Assembly (NCBI RefSeq): GCF_964275005.1
Contig: NC_092706.1
Coordinates: 3,043,113-3,107,112 of the forward strand
DNA from: Diadema setosum
Taxonomy: Eukaryota > Echinodermata > Echinoidea > Diadematoida > Diadematidae
Length of the DNA stretch: 64,000 nt
Direction: 5' to 3'
Shown here: positions 36,701-47,322 of the stretch, in pieces
How positions within the stretch are numbered: the stretch's first letter is position 1
Layout of the letters: the number at the start of each line of letters is the position of its first letter
The notes under the pieces: model-generated
Seen by the model: only the letters and a program-made list of their open reading frames with translations
The model's database searches: none
What the model was told of the DNA's origin: nothing
Position numbers and translations under genes: made by a program

Positions 36701-39559
36701 TACATGTGTACATACACTACATGAGAGCTCCCAGTTGTCTAGCTGTCTTTAAACTTTTGCACACGGCAAATACACGCAACATTTCTAATACAAGAGGTTG
36801 GTTTTCAGACACTTTGAGCATCAAGACGTGATGACATAGGCATTGCTTTTACAAGTAGACATGATAAAAATTATAATCATTCAACATTGGTATGATACAT
36901 GACAATTAAAGGACAAGTTCACCTTCATAAACATAAGGATTGAGAGAATGCAGCAATATTAGTAGAACACATCAGTGAAAGTTTGAGGAAAATTGGACAA
37001 TCGATGCAAAAGTTATGAATTTTTAAAATTTTTGTGTTGGAACCGCTAAATGAGGAGACTACTAAGGCTCATGATGTCATACGAGCACAACAGTATAAAG
37101 AAAATGTAAAGAAAATTCAACATATTTTCACTTTTTTCGCATAACAAAAGAGCACTTGACTTGCCTCTTTCTAAAGGCAATGGGAATAATATTACCCATA
37201 CCATATGTCAGTAACGAGTCATAGGAATGTGTACTTTTTTCAAAAGATGAAATTTTGTGAAATTTTTTTAATATTTTCCTTATATTGTTGTACGCATGTG
37301 ACATCATACACTGCAGTAGTCTTCTCATCCAGCGGTGACTGCACAAAAACTTCAAAAATTCATAACGTTTGAACGGATTGTCCGATTTTCCTCAAACTTT
37401 CAATGATGTGTTCTACTAATATTGCTACATTCTCTCAATCCTTATGTTAATGAAGGTGAACTTGTCCTTTAACTATCACCATATCATCATTATACTGTCC
37501 TGTTATTATCATTTCTATTACTAAAACTTATCATTTTCAAAATCAAGAATGACAACTTAAAGATATGTGTGACTAACTATTCACACTCCAACTTAAAGCG
37601 CATATTATCATGGTAAGGTAAGGAAGTCATTTCTGGGCAATCCCTGAGCACTGGGAAAATTTAACCCATTAAGTGATTGGGGAGGATTTTGTGGCAGTAT
37701 TTACCCCCTTATCAACATTGAATTGAATTCATTTATATCACTCAATTTGCAATAAGGTCAATATCAGGGGTACTATCGTAAAGCTACTGGAAAAAAAAAA
37801 AAAAAAAACTGGGCAAGTTTCCAGACACACATAGGCCCAAATTCACAAAGGTGGTACATGTACAATCTTTGTCCATGATTTACCGCATAGTTTTGTATGG
37901 GGCGCCAAGTGTCACATGGCCTATTTTGTTACGAAATCAGTCATTTTGTCAAATGACTGATTTCGTTGACGAAATTACCATTTCGTTAACATTTCGTCAA
38001 CAAAATAGTCATTTTCGTCAAATGCCTGATTTCGTAACAAAATAGGCCATGCGACACTTGCCGCCCCTTACAATACTATGGTCTTTGTCCATGGTTTAAA
38101 CCCGCCTGGACAAAGATTATACCACCTTCGTGAATTCGGGCCATAGGGTTAACCCTATTCTAACTGGGGGGGGGGGGGGGTATTGCGCCGCGATTCCGCA
38201 ACGCGTAAAGATTTTGCCGCGTCGTTTCATGACTTTTTTCTTTGAAGTCTCCCGCATATTTTGAGACCAAATTTGCGATGTCCGGGTACACCGTTCTGAA
38301 GTTACGTAATGTTTTGCGTATGCATGTCAACCCGAAAATGGCTCAAATTCATGATATCATGTGCAAATCCAATGCAAATTGTGTTTTTTGGTTAAATTGA
38401 TATAAATTAGATTATTTCAACTTTTAACGATTGAAATTAATCAATTTTAATGTAGATAAGCTTGAAAAAGTGCCTGCAACAAATTTTAGCCAAAAAACAA
38501 TAGAAAACAAAAGGTCAAAAACAATGAAATACATAAGAAATTAACAAAACAATAAAAAACAAAAGAAACCGATTTTGATTGTGCTATTTTTTTACAAGAA
38601 AATTGTTCAATGTGTCTTGAGGAACTCTTAAACAAAAATTTAGCAATCATTCAGTCGTTTTAATGGAGTTATAGGTGAAAATATTATTTCATGCGTAAAT
38701 TTGCATAATTAATTTACTAAAAATAGAAAATCAAAAGTTTTCTTTTGTATGACCATGTAATCTTGTAGTTGACATCCGGCTCTATGTTTAGGCAAAATTT
38801 TGCGGCGATCGCGCGATCGCTGAAGGGGGGGTCAAATTGACCCCCCCCCCCAGTAAAAACTTGATCTCAAATAGCCCAGTTAGAATAGGGTTAAGAAAGT
38901 CAACACAACAACAGAATGGAGTTTCACCTCAGCCTGGGACACTAGCTCCCTTACCCAATGAAATGAGGATTCTCGCTTGGCGGAGTTTGTCCTTCCTCAG
39001 CTTGGCTGCCTCAAGGCAGACCTCATAGAATTTGATGGCATCGTGGTTGGGGATGAACTGGAGAATGAGTTGGCGAGCCTGGTAGGCAACTTCGATGAAG
39101 AGGGTGTAACTCTCCTCGGGGCAGTGTAAGGCCTCCTGCCAATGGTGAATGCCCATGTGGAGAACAAATCCAGACTAATGAAACGTCATTCCACTGACAT
39201 TTTTTTACAAAGCTGCACATACGAACTACCTAAGCCCAACATGAATCAATATATATGGGAATGGAGAAAGTGCATCAACTCGTGCAAATGTTGACTTATG
39301 CACAGGTCAAAAAAAAAAGATGACTAACTTAGCAATTTGCATAATGGTAACAGTATGTCAAGTAACTTTTGATTGTTGATTTCTAAGTTCTCAGTAGTAG
39401 GAGATGTGAAATTGACCGCATATGTCATGATCTTTTGGGAGGTTTTGATCTCTTCACTGCATGTTTACTCTATGATGGAAATCTTGATATATTAAATCGT
39501 GACAATATAATATAGTTACTAAAATGATAATAATAATACCAGTAATAATAATAATAATG

Positions 39560-39596
<37 letters not shown>

Positions 39597-42500
39597 TAAT
39601 AATAATAATAATGATAATAATAGTAATAATAATGAATAATAACAACAGTAATGATAATAACAATAATAATTAAGATGATAATTACAAAGATTATTGTGAT
39701 AATGATAATAAAAAAAACAATGAAAAGTAGGCCCTGGTCTTGATTATTCCTCAGACATAATTCAATGTATCGAATAATTATTTTACCATTAATCAGTCAG
39801 TCTGACAAAGGGCATTAGCAGATTAGTGTAAAGGTTGCCACTGGTGAAATGCAAACCTGCAAAAGCTTCTGCATGTTCTGAAGCTCAGTGATAAAGATGG
39901 GGATTGACTTGCAGGCTCCTTCCTGCTCCAGAAGTTCCGCCGTGCGCTGCAGGAGGCGGGCGTAGAACCCACAATAGCGCCCTCGCACAAGCCGCGCGTC
40001 CTGCGGGGTGAGGAGCAGGCTGTAGCGCTCCTCGATAAAGCGTCGGAGGAAGGAGTTCAGGCTGAAGCGGTTGGTGAGCGTCTCCACGGCGACAAGGGAG
40101 CGGGAGTGCAGCGGGAGGAGGAGATCCCTCTTGGTGAATGATGTTGGGTGGATGTTGGTGATGTGAGCTGCAGCATCATCTGGGAATCAGGTAAAAAAGA
40201 TTTGAGACAGTTAAAACAGATGGAAAACAGAGCTGTAGGTGCTAATACAAAATTATCACAAGTTGATTTTGTTAGAGAACTGATTCCTTTGTTATGCAAC
40301 AATGACCACCTTGGATCCTGATTAAAATATATCTATTCTAAAATAGAAATTTTCCCAGTGATGAAAGTTTTTGCACATTTTGCGCAAACCAGAAACTAGC
40401 ACAAAAATAAAAGCATGTGAACATTTTTGCTTGCCATATGTTCCAGTAGTGGGTGTTTTGATACCATGGAATTAGAAACGCGTGAAACTCATCTTACCCG
40501 GCTGAGCTCGATAAATCACTCGCACAAAAATATTGACTCTTACAGTGATCAAATTTCAAAGTACTGTAGAAGTGGTAATTTTTGTGCAAGTGATTTTTCT
40601 CACTCGGCTGGGTAAGATGAATTTCACATTTTTAATTCAGCGGAATCAAGACATTTATTAATGGACCATGCAAAACTATTCCCATGTTTTTATTTTCACG
40701 CTGGTTTCTGGTGGCGCGAAACGCACAAAAATTTCCACACCACAAAAATATCCACTTTTACAGTACATTGAATGTGTCTTTGCATCGAGGAGCACATAGT
40801 TATGTTCTAAAAACCTCCATGCCACCTTTGCTGTGCATAATGCTTGTCTCATGAACATTCATTACACATTGCATAGAACAGGTTTTAGAATTTGCAATTG
40901 AAATTAGCGACAATACATGCACTTCTCAACCCTATTTCACTTTTCATGTACAATAACAAATACCAGGGAGAAAAGGGGTTGAGGAAAATCCAGGCCTATT
41001 GACCGATTCGGGTTCGTTGAGGGCAGCAGACATTTTATGGCACTGGGCGCAGCCATGAGCTCAAATTGCGGTGTCTCAGCCGACCCCCCCTGCTCTCCCC
41101 CACCCCACGGGTAACATGTTTATCGCGCACTTGTAACAAAGGTTCGCGCACTAAGCAAGCATTCGCGCACTCAGTACGAGACGCCCATTGGCTACATCAG
41201 TTTTTCATTCTGCGCGCGTGATAATGTAGGGAGAGGGGTGAGGGAGTGGGAAGGGGGGGTCGGCTGAGACACCGCGTAATGGCGCTGCCCATGCCAAAAA
41301 TACACATAGCGCGTCACAGAATCGGTCAATAGAAAGATAGCACAGGGTGGGGTATGAAATATGAGTAAAACAGGGGCTACATATTATGCAGAAGAATCTC
41401 TGAACCTGTGAATGAGGAAGGGATGATTGCTAGCTCAGCCAAATGCTTCCTGAGGTTGGGTCTAAGACTCTTCAAGGCTCCACCAATCAGTGGTTCGAGG
41501 ACCCTCCGGGCCCGCCCGGAGCAGACATCGGCTTCATTGGCCGCCTCGCATCGCGGGCACCCTTCCGCCTTGACATCGTGCTTGTGGCTCAGATCAGCGG
41601 CAATCTCCGCCACATTCTTCCTCCCGTCTCTCATCTCTGCTCCTGCCAGCTCCAAGGCGAAGGGGATTCCCCCGCAACACCGGATGATCTTCACGACGTC
41701 GCGATGGTTTGCATCTCCTTCCTCTGACTCTGGGATGACATTTGGGGCCATGGAAACAAGGAGCTGTCTGGAGGCACAAGGTGAAAGTGGGTCCAACCTT
41801 ATTTTCAGCACCTGTTTGATTAAAACAATGGAACGTATTGAGAACATTTTCAAAGACTTTCTGCACTACGTAATGTGAACGTTCTAACATTAAATGCACA
41901 AGAAGATATTCTTCTTTTGCACGACATTCTACATAAAAAGGCATTACAATTATAAGCATTTTTGAGGTCTTCAAAGTGTGACTGTAACAATCATCATTTG
42001 AATATCATGATAAATTATATTCTCGATGCAGAAGTTTTCATTTATTTGACTGGGTACTGCTTAATCAGGTCCTTGCAATACCTACTGAACAGACAGTTCC
42101 AGTCGGGTAGGCATTTCGGTTAAATGGGTGGAGACTTTCCTCACAAGCCTCGATCTATTCCATAGATGAGGCTTGTGTGGAAAATCTCTATAAAGAGCTA
42201 TTCCAAAAGATTGTCTTTATCATGTCATGACTGACCAGTATCTGATAAGTCCATGATATTACATTATTGTCATAATGCTGCTATGGATCTCACCTGATTC
42301 ATCATCCTGATGAAATTAAAAGTGACTCTGGAAAGGATCATGATGAGGACTTTTGATGACCCTGCGATGACTTCCTGGCAGAGGTCCATAAACTTTGCAG
42401 TGTGCTCGTTGTTGGCGAACTCCTCTGCTCCATCCAAGATGAACACATGCCACTCCTGGAGAGACCCCAGTCTCTTGTGAAACTGCTGCAAAGCGTCTGG

Positions 42501-42866
42501 TTTCCACAGGAGCAGCTCCGAAGCCATCTTTGCCCGCACAAGTGCTGATTCACCCAGACCGCGGAGCTCAACAGAGTGAACAAACATCTCAACTTCGAGC
42601 TGCTGGTTGGTCCGGAGCTTCTTGGCTGTTTCCACGGCAAAGCGTGACTTACCAACCAGTGGACATCCAGTAATGATGGCCATCCTGGTGGAACAATCTG
42701 ACCTTTGACCTCTGCTGTCTCCTCCATCTTTCTTTACTGTATTGATAAAGGCATCCAACAGCTTGGTCTGCTCTATCTCTCTGCCCACAAAAGGTGTCAA
42801 CTCTTTTTCTGACACGAGCGATTCAGCCACTGAAGCGGAAGACTCTGAGTTGTCAGACTTTGCCAT
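30786..42866 (-). CDS. STAND NTPase: NB-ARC, winged helix and TPR repeats (899 aa)
   Basis: Coding exons in transcript order are 42866-42294, 41811-41406, 40179-39857, 39135-38955, 36639-36474, 35237-35053, 34007-33830 and 31473-30786. All boundaries are GT/AG, phases 0,1,0,1,2,1,2 match, and the sum is exactly 2700 nt including TAA. Residues 26-31 (FVGREI) precede P-loop GCPLVGKS (67-74), Walker B HVFILDGAEEF (140-150), the RNBS-like KVLIMILSR (172-180) and GxP motif CGGIPFALELAG (237-248). A winged-helix-like segment with LRKHLAELAIIPSSF follows. The C-terminal half is TPRs: LYCLAIVYQQLGRKEDA, VICSCQGDIEGALKYINKA, GWAALQTGDLSGAMDALLK and LGDVCLAGGDIPSAVDYYRR. STAND proteins are nucleotide-driven signalling switches; TPRs usually sense or scaffold. 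Only about 25 residues precede the NTPase, so there is no CARD, death or TIR effector. The ATG at 42866 is the first in frame after an in-frame stop. The introns are packed with MITEs. Confidence 0.92.
31560..31790 (-). mobile_element. possible tRNA-derived SINE fragment
   Basis: On the minus strand, TTGGCTAAGACC resembles an A box and GGTTCAAGTCT a B box about 30 nt later, as in tRNA-headed SINEs. The rest is diverged and the ends are unclear. It lies in the last intron of the STAND gene. Confidence 0.35.
31853..31920. mobile_element. truncated TACTGTA-group MITE
   Basis: CACTGTAAAAGTGGACATTT matches the left arm of the elements at 24901 and 40562. The partner arm is missing because the next repeat begins at about 31916. 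Confidence 0.5.
31916..32650 (+). repeat. tandem array with AAGGTCAAAGGTCA in each unit
   Basis: AAGGTCAAAGGTCA recurs at about 32107, 32273, 32408 and 32566 within units of about 135-165 bp. The units share TTTTTACGGCGTGTTTC, GGCTCATAACTTTTGATTGG and CAAACTT. The array follows CCACCGGAGGTGAGGGG and a CGTCTGTTCATCCGTCG-type GTCY tract, as in the HINE-like elements. It is probably a related element with degraded ends, in the last STAND intron. Confidence 0.6.
32961..33090. repeat. 65-bp tandem duplication
   Basis: CTTTCACCAATCCAAAT...CATGCATTATTTGTTTT occurs twice with a period of 65 bp and only a few differences. Confidence 0.8.
34318..34545. mobile_element. TACTGTA-group MITE (type GTTATTTTCGC)
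   Basis: The left end is decayed (TACTGCATGCCAATGTGTTA). The right end, GTGAAAATAACAGCTTATAC then AGTA, is intact. The interior matches the element at 24222 (TTGACGCC, CACATGGCGATATTTT). It lies in a STAND intron. Confidence 0.65.
35290..35375. repeat. fragment related to the 63183 element
   Basis: GGCCGGC, GGGGCC, TTCCGGGT and AACAAGCAAAAAAAA occur in the same order as at 63183-63260. Only one end is present. Confidence 0.45.
35480..35680. repeat. short tandem array of ACATTAGAATCATCAAC-like units
   Basis: The phrase ACATTAGAATCATCAAC recurs about five times with variable spacing and is interrupted by ATTAGACAAATTGCCC. Similar AAATTGCCCTATAT text also occurs at about 45207. Confidence 0.6.
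35915..36420 (+). repeat. possible HINE-like fragment
   Basis: CCTCCGCCAAGGGAGATTATGTTTTCA followed by a GTTTGTTTGTTTGTCC tract mirrors the head layout of the HINE-like elements, but the downstream text differs and no end was found. Confidence 0.3.
36910..37468. mobile_element. AGGACAAGTTCACC fold-back MITE, copy 2
   Basis: The termini AGGACAAGTTCACCTTCAT and ATGAAGGTGAACTTGTCCT are flanked by TTAA (36906-36909, 37469-37472). Arms and interior match the 22734 copy. It lies in a STAND intron. Confidence 0.85.
37834..38142. mobile_element. 309-bp near-complete hairpin MITE
   Basis: GGCCCAAATTCACAAAGGTGG is mirrored by the right end. Pairing continues through AATCTTTGTCCA, ATAGT(T/A)TTGTA, GGGGCGCCAAGTGTC and TATTTTGTTACGAAATCAG, so almost the entire element is one hairpin. 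ATA lies on both sides and may be the target duplication. It abuts the piggyBac-like MITE at 38153. Confidence 0.75.
38153..38890. mobile_element. piggyBac-like MITE, copy 2
   Basis: CCCTATTCTAACT and AGTTAGAATAGGG are bounded by TTAA (38149-38152, 38891-38894). It is the same family as 13790-14496 but in reverse orientation: the sequence GCGATTCCGCAACGCG near its left end corresponds to CGCGTTGCGGAATTG near the right end of copy 1. It lies in a STAND intron, about 60 bp from an exon. Confidence 0.85.
39527..39664 (+). repeat. (AAT)n microsatellite
   Basis: Long interrupted AAT/ATA run in a STAND intron. It produces a spurious poly-isoleucine frame on the minus strand. Confidence 0.9.
40334..40547. 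mobile_element. TACTGTA-group MITE, inverted neighbour copy
   Basis: The ends TATTCTAAAATAGAAATTTT and AAATATTGACTCTTACAGTG pair. The interior matches 40562-40765 read in the opposite direction. The two copies lie head to head, 14 bp apart, in a STAND intron. Confidence 0.65.
40562..40765. mobile_element. TACTGTA-group MITE (type AAGTGGTAATTTTTGTG)
   Basis: TACTGTAGAAGTGGTAATTT pairs with AAATATCCACTTTTACAGTA. The interior has TTCAGCGGAATCAAGACAT, shared with 24901-25097. Confidence 0.75.
40997..41331. mobile_element. MITE with TATTGACCGATTC ends
   Basis: TATTGACCGATTC is mirrored by GAATCGGTCAATA. Inside, GGTGTCTCAGCCGACCCCCC pairs with GGGGGGGTCGGCTGAGACACC further in. The 335-bp element is CpG-rich and non-coding and lies in a STAND intron. 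Confidence 0.75.
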
Positions 42867-42977
42867 GTCCCACTTGTGCTTAGAAGTTAACTTGTTCTTC
42901 AGCAGTCTACTTTGCACAGCTTCTATTGTTCGTTTATATTTTCAGCAAAGCAGGTTCCGCGCTCTCTGGTATTGGAC

Positions 42978-44591
42978 CTGAAAGGAAGATATCATCAGAG
43001 AGATTGGGGAAAAAATGGCAAAATCCTTATTGAATTGCCATTTAGATATCACTTGATGGATTTTTTTTTTTTTTAATATTGAATCGCCCTTGCACATTCA
43101 TCCAGCCTTTCAGGGATATTCTTTTATCTACTCACTCATCTATCATCATTAGAAGTCTCTGTAGTAAAAGAAGTAAAAGTAGTACGGTAGTATAGAGTTG
43201 TAGAAGTTGTAGAGCTCTATCACGTCATTATCATAATTCTTTTCATGACTTCATATGAATGGCGCTATATGGGGAGGAGGTAGTATGACAAATTACTAAT
43301 GGTGGTCCTTTGGGACTTTCCCTTCCACTTGGAGCAGAGCAAGCATTCAACATCATGATATAGCACTCAAAAGTATGATCATTACAGTATGATTAGATTC
43401 AACACACAAGCCGATGATTTATTTCAATTATTACCAGTAATATATGTATGAGTATTGTTGCAAAATGCACATAAAACTTGACTGAAAGACTAAAAAAGTT
43501 CCCATAGTACACACCCGACGTGTCTAAATCTCCTAGCAAATACTGTATAGGAGGGGATTCCATGAAGGTAGACGAACAAATAGTCTCCATGGAACATATC
43601 CCCGATGACAAGATACAGAAGTACTGATCTTTCAGTCAACTACTACTACTATTACTGGCTTCAATCAAAAAGCTCAATCTCAATACCCATTTTGCTGAAA
43701 CAATCTAAATGGTTGACTTGCTATATAGCTGGAAACAGTTCCTACTCAAGTTGATCTTCTCACGACATAGTCAAACCTGCCTAAGCGGCCACCTGTCTAT
43801 AGCAGCCACCTGCCGTACATGTGGCCACTGAAAAATCCCCCCCCCCCCCCCCCCGAGAGAAAAGCCTGGTTAAAGACCCTGTGTATAGTGACCAACTGTC
43901 TAATGCTGCCAGTGGCGACAAAATTTGTTTCCCGCGGTAGATTCTAACCTGTCTATAGTGGCGACAGACCCACATGGAGCCATAGCCGAGCCGATAATTC
44001 AGCATGTTTTTCTGCTTTGTAGCCGGGCCAGTCATTCATATGCATAGATAGGGCTGGAGGGAGGACTCTAGCTCTGCTCTGGAATACATGTAGGCATATT
44101 TTATCCCTTTAAAAACACAAAACAAAACAAAACAAAACAAAACAAAACAAAAACAAAAACGCCAAGACATCCTATTGTAACCCTATAATAGGCCTATCCT
44201 CTACCCTTACGGTGTTTGGGCTCAGGATGACTAAATTTTGTTATAAACTCATGTGATCCACAACACACGCACGAAGATGTTGGTTTAGCATTCTGCCACC
44301 ACTGCTGCACTGGGTTTACAGTGCAGTATAAGCCCACTACAATAGTAGTTGGCACTGACATGGTGGTGACTGACATTGTTTACTGTAGACTTTATAGTGA
44401 AGGCCCTATTCATCGGGAGTGCCTAGTGGTAGTAGTAGTGGCTAGCATGCAATGTCAGTCGGTTCAACTTACAACTAAAATAGTAATAATAACGTTACAA
44501 GTTATAGCTTGAGCTTCTGATGGTGATTGATTGTTCCTGCCAGATTACTTTAGTTTTGAAGAAATGAAATTTTCATTAATGTGACTCTTAC
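42978..44591. other. first STAND intron, with tandem CTGTCTATAG-type repeats
   Basis: No convincing extra exon was found. At about 43772-43990 the phrases CCTGTCTATAGCAGCCACCTG and GTCTATAGTGGCGACA repeat with a long C run, as in a decayed tandem element. An (AAAAC)n run lies at 44111-44160. The rest is AT-rich. Confidence 0.4.
44111..44160 (+). repeat. (AAAAC)n microsatellite
   Basis: About eight AAAAC units in the first STAND intron. Confidence 0.85.
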
Positions 44592-44668
44592 CTGTTTGAA
44601 AGATTACGGTGAACTACGTTGCCTGTTTTTCGTAGATTTTTCCTCGCGTAGCTGTCCATATCGGCCAT
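44592..44668 (-). other. 5' exon of the STAND gene with ATG and possible uORF
   Basis: ACAGCCATGG at 44668 is a strong start context. The frame runs MADMDSYARKNLRK... for 77 nt to donor CAG|GTAAGA at 44592. Joined to the clear acceptor TTTCAG|G at 42977, this frame closes after 43 codons (TAG at 42923-42925), 56 nt before the STAND ATG, making a spliced upstream ORF. A weaker acceptor (CAAAG|T, about 42909) would instead put this exon in frame with the STAND protein and extend it by a short basic N-terminus. The exon's own 5' boundary is unknown. Confidence 0.5.
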
Positions 44669-44739
44669 GGCTGTGTATGCTGCAGATAACGAAAACACAG
44701 TTCAACCCAGGGAAATCCCCCCATTTGGTGCGTAGGCTA

Positions 44740-45666
44740 GGCGCTAGGCGTACGGGTATTTTCTGTGCAATATGTATTCAATATGCAAATTTCCGACTGG
44801 ACCAGCTTAGCCAATCAAATCAAGTCCTTGTGTGAGGTACAAACTTTATACTGTCGCTGTGGGATTCACACGCAGTGTTTTAAGAAATACAAGTAGAAGC
44901 AATAGTTTGATAATCTTAGTTGCAAAATTCTTAGATATCCTTAACTCATTAATGCACTATTATTTAATTCATTCATCAATTCAGTCCTAAATTGGCAAAG
45001 GATGATAGAAAATCAAAGTCCTTATACAGGTGTATCTGCCTCAATATGGAACATTTTGGTACATTTCTCTCTGATATTTTGCGGTTTATACAATGAATGA
45101 ACGAGGTCCATTCTTTGTTCAATATATCATAAGATACGCAGTAGAATTCGGACTTTCCAGGTTAATAAGATCAATTTGGGAATCATTTTGTTGTAACTGA
45201 TTGACAAATTGCCCTATATACGACGTAAATAAGCAGCGGAGTTACTTCGAGGCTTGATCTGTTAATGGGCTGAAGTGCATTCCAAATGGTGCAGGTTTCA
45301 TTTGTGGGAATAAAAACCAAAACAACAAAAGTTATGACTAAATAATGTGTAAGTTTTTCATGCACTGAATAGGGTTATCATGGTCACAACCACGTGAGTA
45401 GAATTATGATACACAAATCTGACGACTCGATCGATGTCAGCACCCCCAGTATTGTTTGACTGATGAGAAACAAAAGCCAATGGATTTGAAACATAATCAT
45501 ATTCATCTTCATTTACAGTGAACTTTTTTTAATCCACTCATTGCTCATTCAACCTGAACATGGGTGTCCTTCCTTGAATCGAAAAAAAAAAAATATGAGA
45601 GTCCCCATTGCTGTACGTGTATTTGTAATAGACCGTCAACAATCATTGACGGTGAGTTGGCTCATC
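44740..45666. other. STAND upstream flank, gene-less
   Basis: Promoter elements are not obvious. No exon was seen on either strand, and no repeat with ends. Confidence 0.35.
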
Positions 45667-46007
45667 AGGGCGGCGAGTTGGCTCAGTCGGTAGCTTGTCT
45701 GCATGCCTCCGACCCGGGTTCGAACACGAGTCTGGACTGAGCAATGTTGTGTGTAATCATTCATATACCGTCCCCTCTAGCAAAAGGCAAAACACTCTGT
45801 CCCTCGGATAGGACATAAAATGGAGGTCCCGTGTGTGGGATCGAGTCACAACTCATGCACGTAAAAGATCCCGCTTCATTCATTCATCGCAAAGAGAAAG
45901 TGGTCCCCGCCTCATCACGTCCACCTGATCCCATGGAAGACCAGCTTAGCATTTTATAGCTGAATATGGGGCTATCCAGCCATCTTCTCAGATTGGAAAA
46001 AAAAAAA
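45667..46007 (+). mobile_element. tRNA-derived SINE
   Basis: The head GGCGGCGAGTTGGCTCAGTC contains an A box (TGGCTCAGTCGG, 45679-45690) and a B box (GGTTCGAACAC, 45717-45727) at tRNA-like spacing. A body of about 250 bp follows with GCACGTAAAAGATCCCG, and the element ends in an A-rich tail at about 45997-46007. The tRNA-like part lacks a folded acceptor stem, so it is a SINE, not a tRNA gene. A partial copy of the head (GAGTTGGCTCA) sits just upstream. Confidence 0.8.
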
Positions 46008-46009
46008 GA

Positions 46010-47322
46010 ACAATGAACAGCTTCCATGAATAAATGTGAACACTGTCACTGACCAAGGCATGCAGACATGATTTGGTTGCAAAGTATGACGTCATCCTTG
46101 CCAATGTTGCCAATAAGCGCAATAAACACAAGGTCTGTATTCCAGGGCTCATGTTTCCATACATTGTTTTCGTTTTTGACATTATAAGAAGAGCTTTCTT
46201 TTATATTTCCACTTTCTCCAATATATTAATCATTATAACTTTACAACGAAATTTCATCCACGATATGGATTAACAACTTTAACGGGACGAGAATATTTCT
46301 TCAAAACATTTCAAAGGAACACATGGCAAGTACACCAAAGTTCTAATAAGTATTTGTAAGATGTGAGAATACGAATTACACCACAAACATGTTACACCTT
46401 GTTTACATAGATAGGCCTACTATTTTTTGCAATAAATGCGCGATGCAGTATAACCTCACACTCTCAAACTATTTTGTGCCCCTCAGTTTCAGTCAAAACT
46501 ATAGGCCTAGTTTTGTGTTGGCCGAATCATGTGCCGTACTGAAATAAATATAAAGTACATGAAAATGACAATTGATTGAAGATGATTTTTTTTTCTAATT
46601 CTGCTCGATAATGTGATTTCATCTGGAGACAGTCAACTTATATGCCAAACTATATACAATAGAAGCGTTGGCTGCCACTTTTGACGCCAGACTGCGAAAA
46701 GCTCTGCGATTCCATCTATCTTGGTCATGTTGGTAATTGATGAACCAACTTACTCAGTAGATTGTATATAGTGCGACAAGAGTGAGTGACGTTGCATATT
46801 ATACTGCTGATGGAGAGTAACCCTTTGGTATGAATACACTACTTTCTGTTGTTTCTGAATTTTGAGTGATTAGTGTCCTCTCACTATTTTAATAGTCTGG
46901 ATGGCGTTGTTTGTGGGTCCACTTGCATATTACTGTAAGCCTATCCATTGTCTGCTATTCGTGCTGATACCTTTTCGTGAGTGAAAGAAAAGTGATGCCA
47001 TGTCGTTTTCTGACTTTAAAGACGGACGGATCGACGGCGGGAGAGAGGAAAGACCACCATTTACCACTATATACTACGGTCTCATTTTACTTGAAGATGT
47101 AATGATAGCAAAGTCTCTTGCTAAATGGCAACTTCCCGCAGCGACAGTCTGTCAGACTCCTCAGAAGAAAGATTCTTGTCGAAACAATTAATGACACTTA
47201 CCTTTCCAACAAGAGTTGCCATCATAATTATTGCAAAATGGGACCATGGTGAGCACTTTTACATGATACACTGAGTGACACCATATCTTGCATCTGTTTT
47301 TTTTTTTTTTGGGGGGGGGGTC
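46010..47322. other. gene-less stretch upstream of profilin
   Basis: No exon or bounded repeat was recognised. It is AT-rich with short open frames. Confidence 0.35.

Noticed and set aside
39454-39663. Poly-isoleucine open frame
   Set aside because: Translation of an AAT microsatellite.
45679-45740. A tRNA gene
   Set aside because: A and B boxes are present, but a closed acceptor stem is not, and a SINE body and A tail follow.
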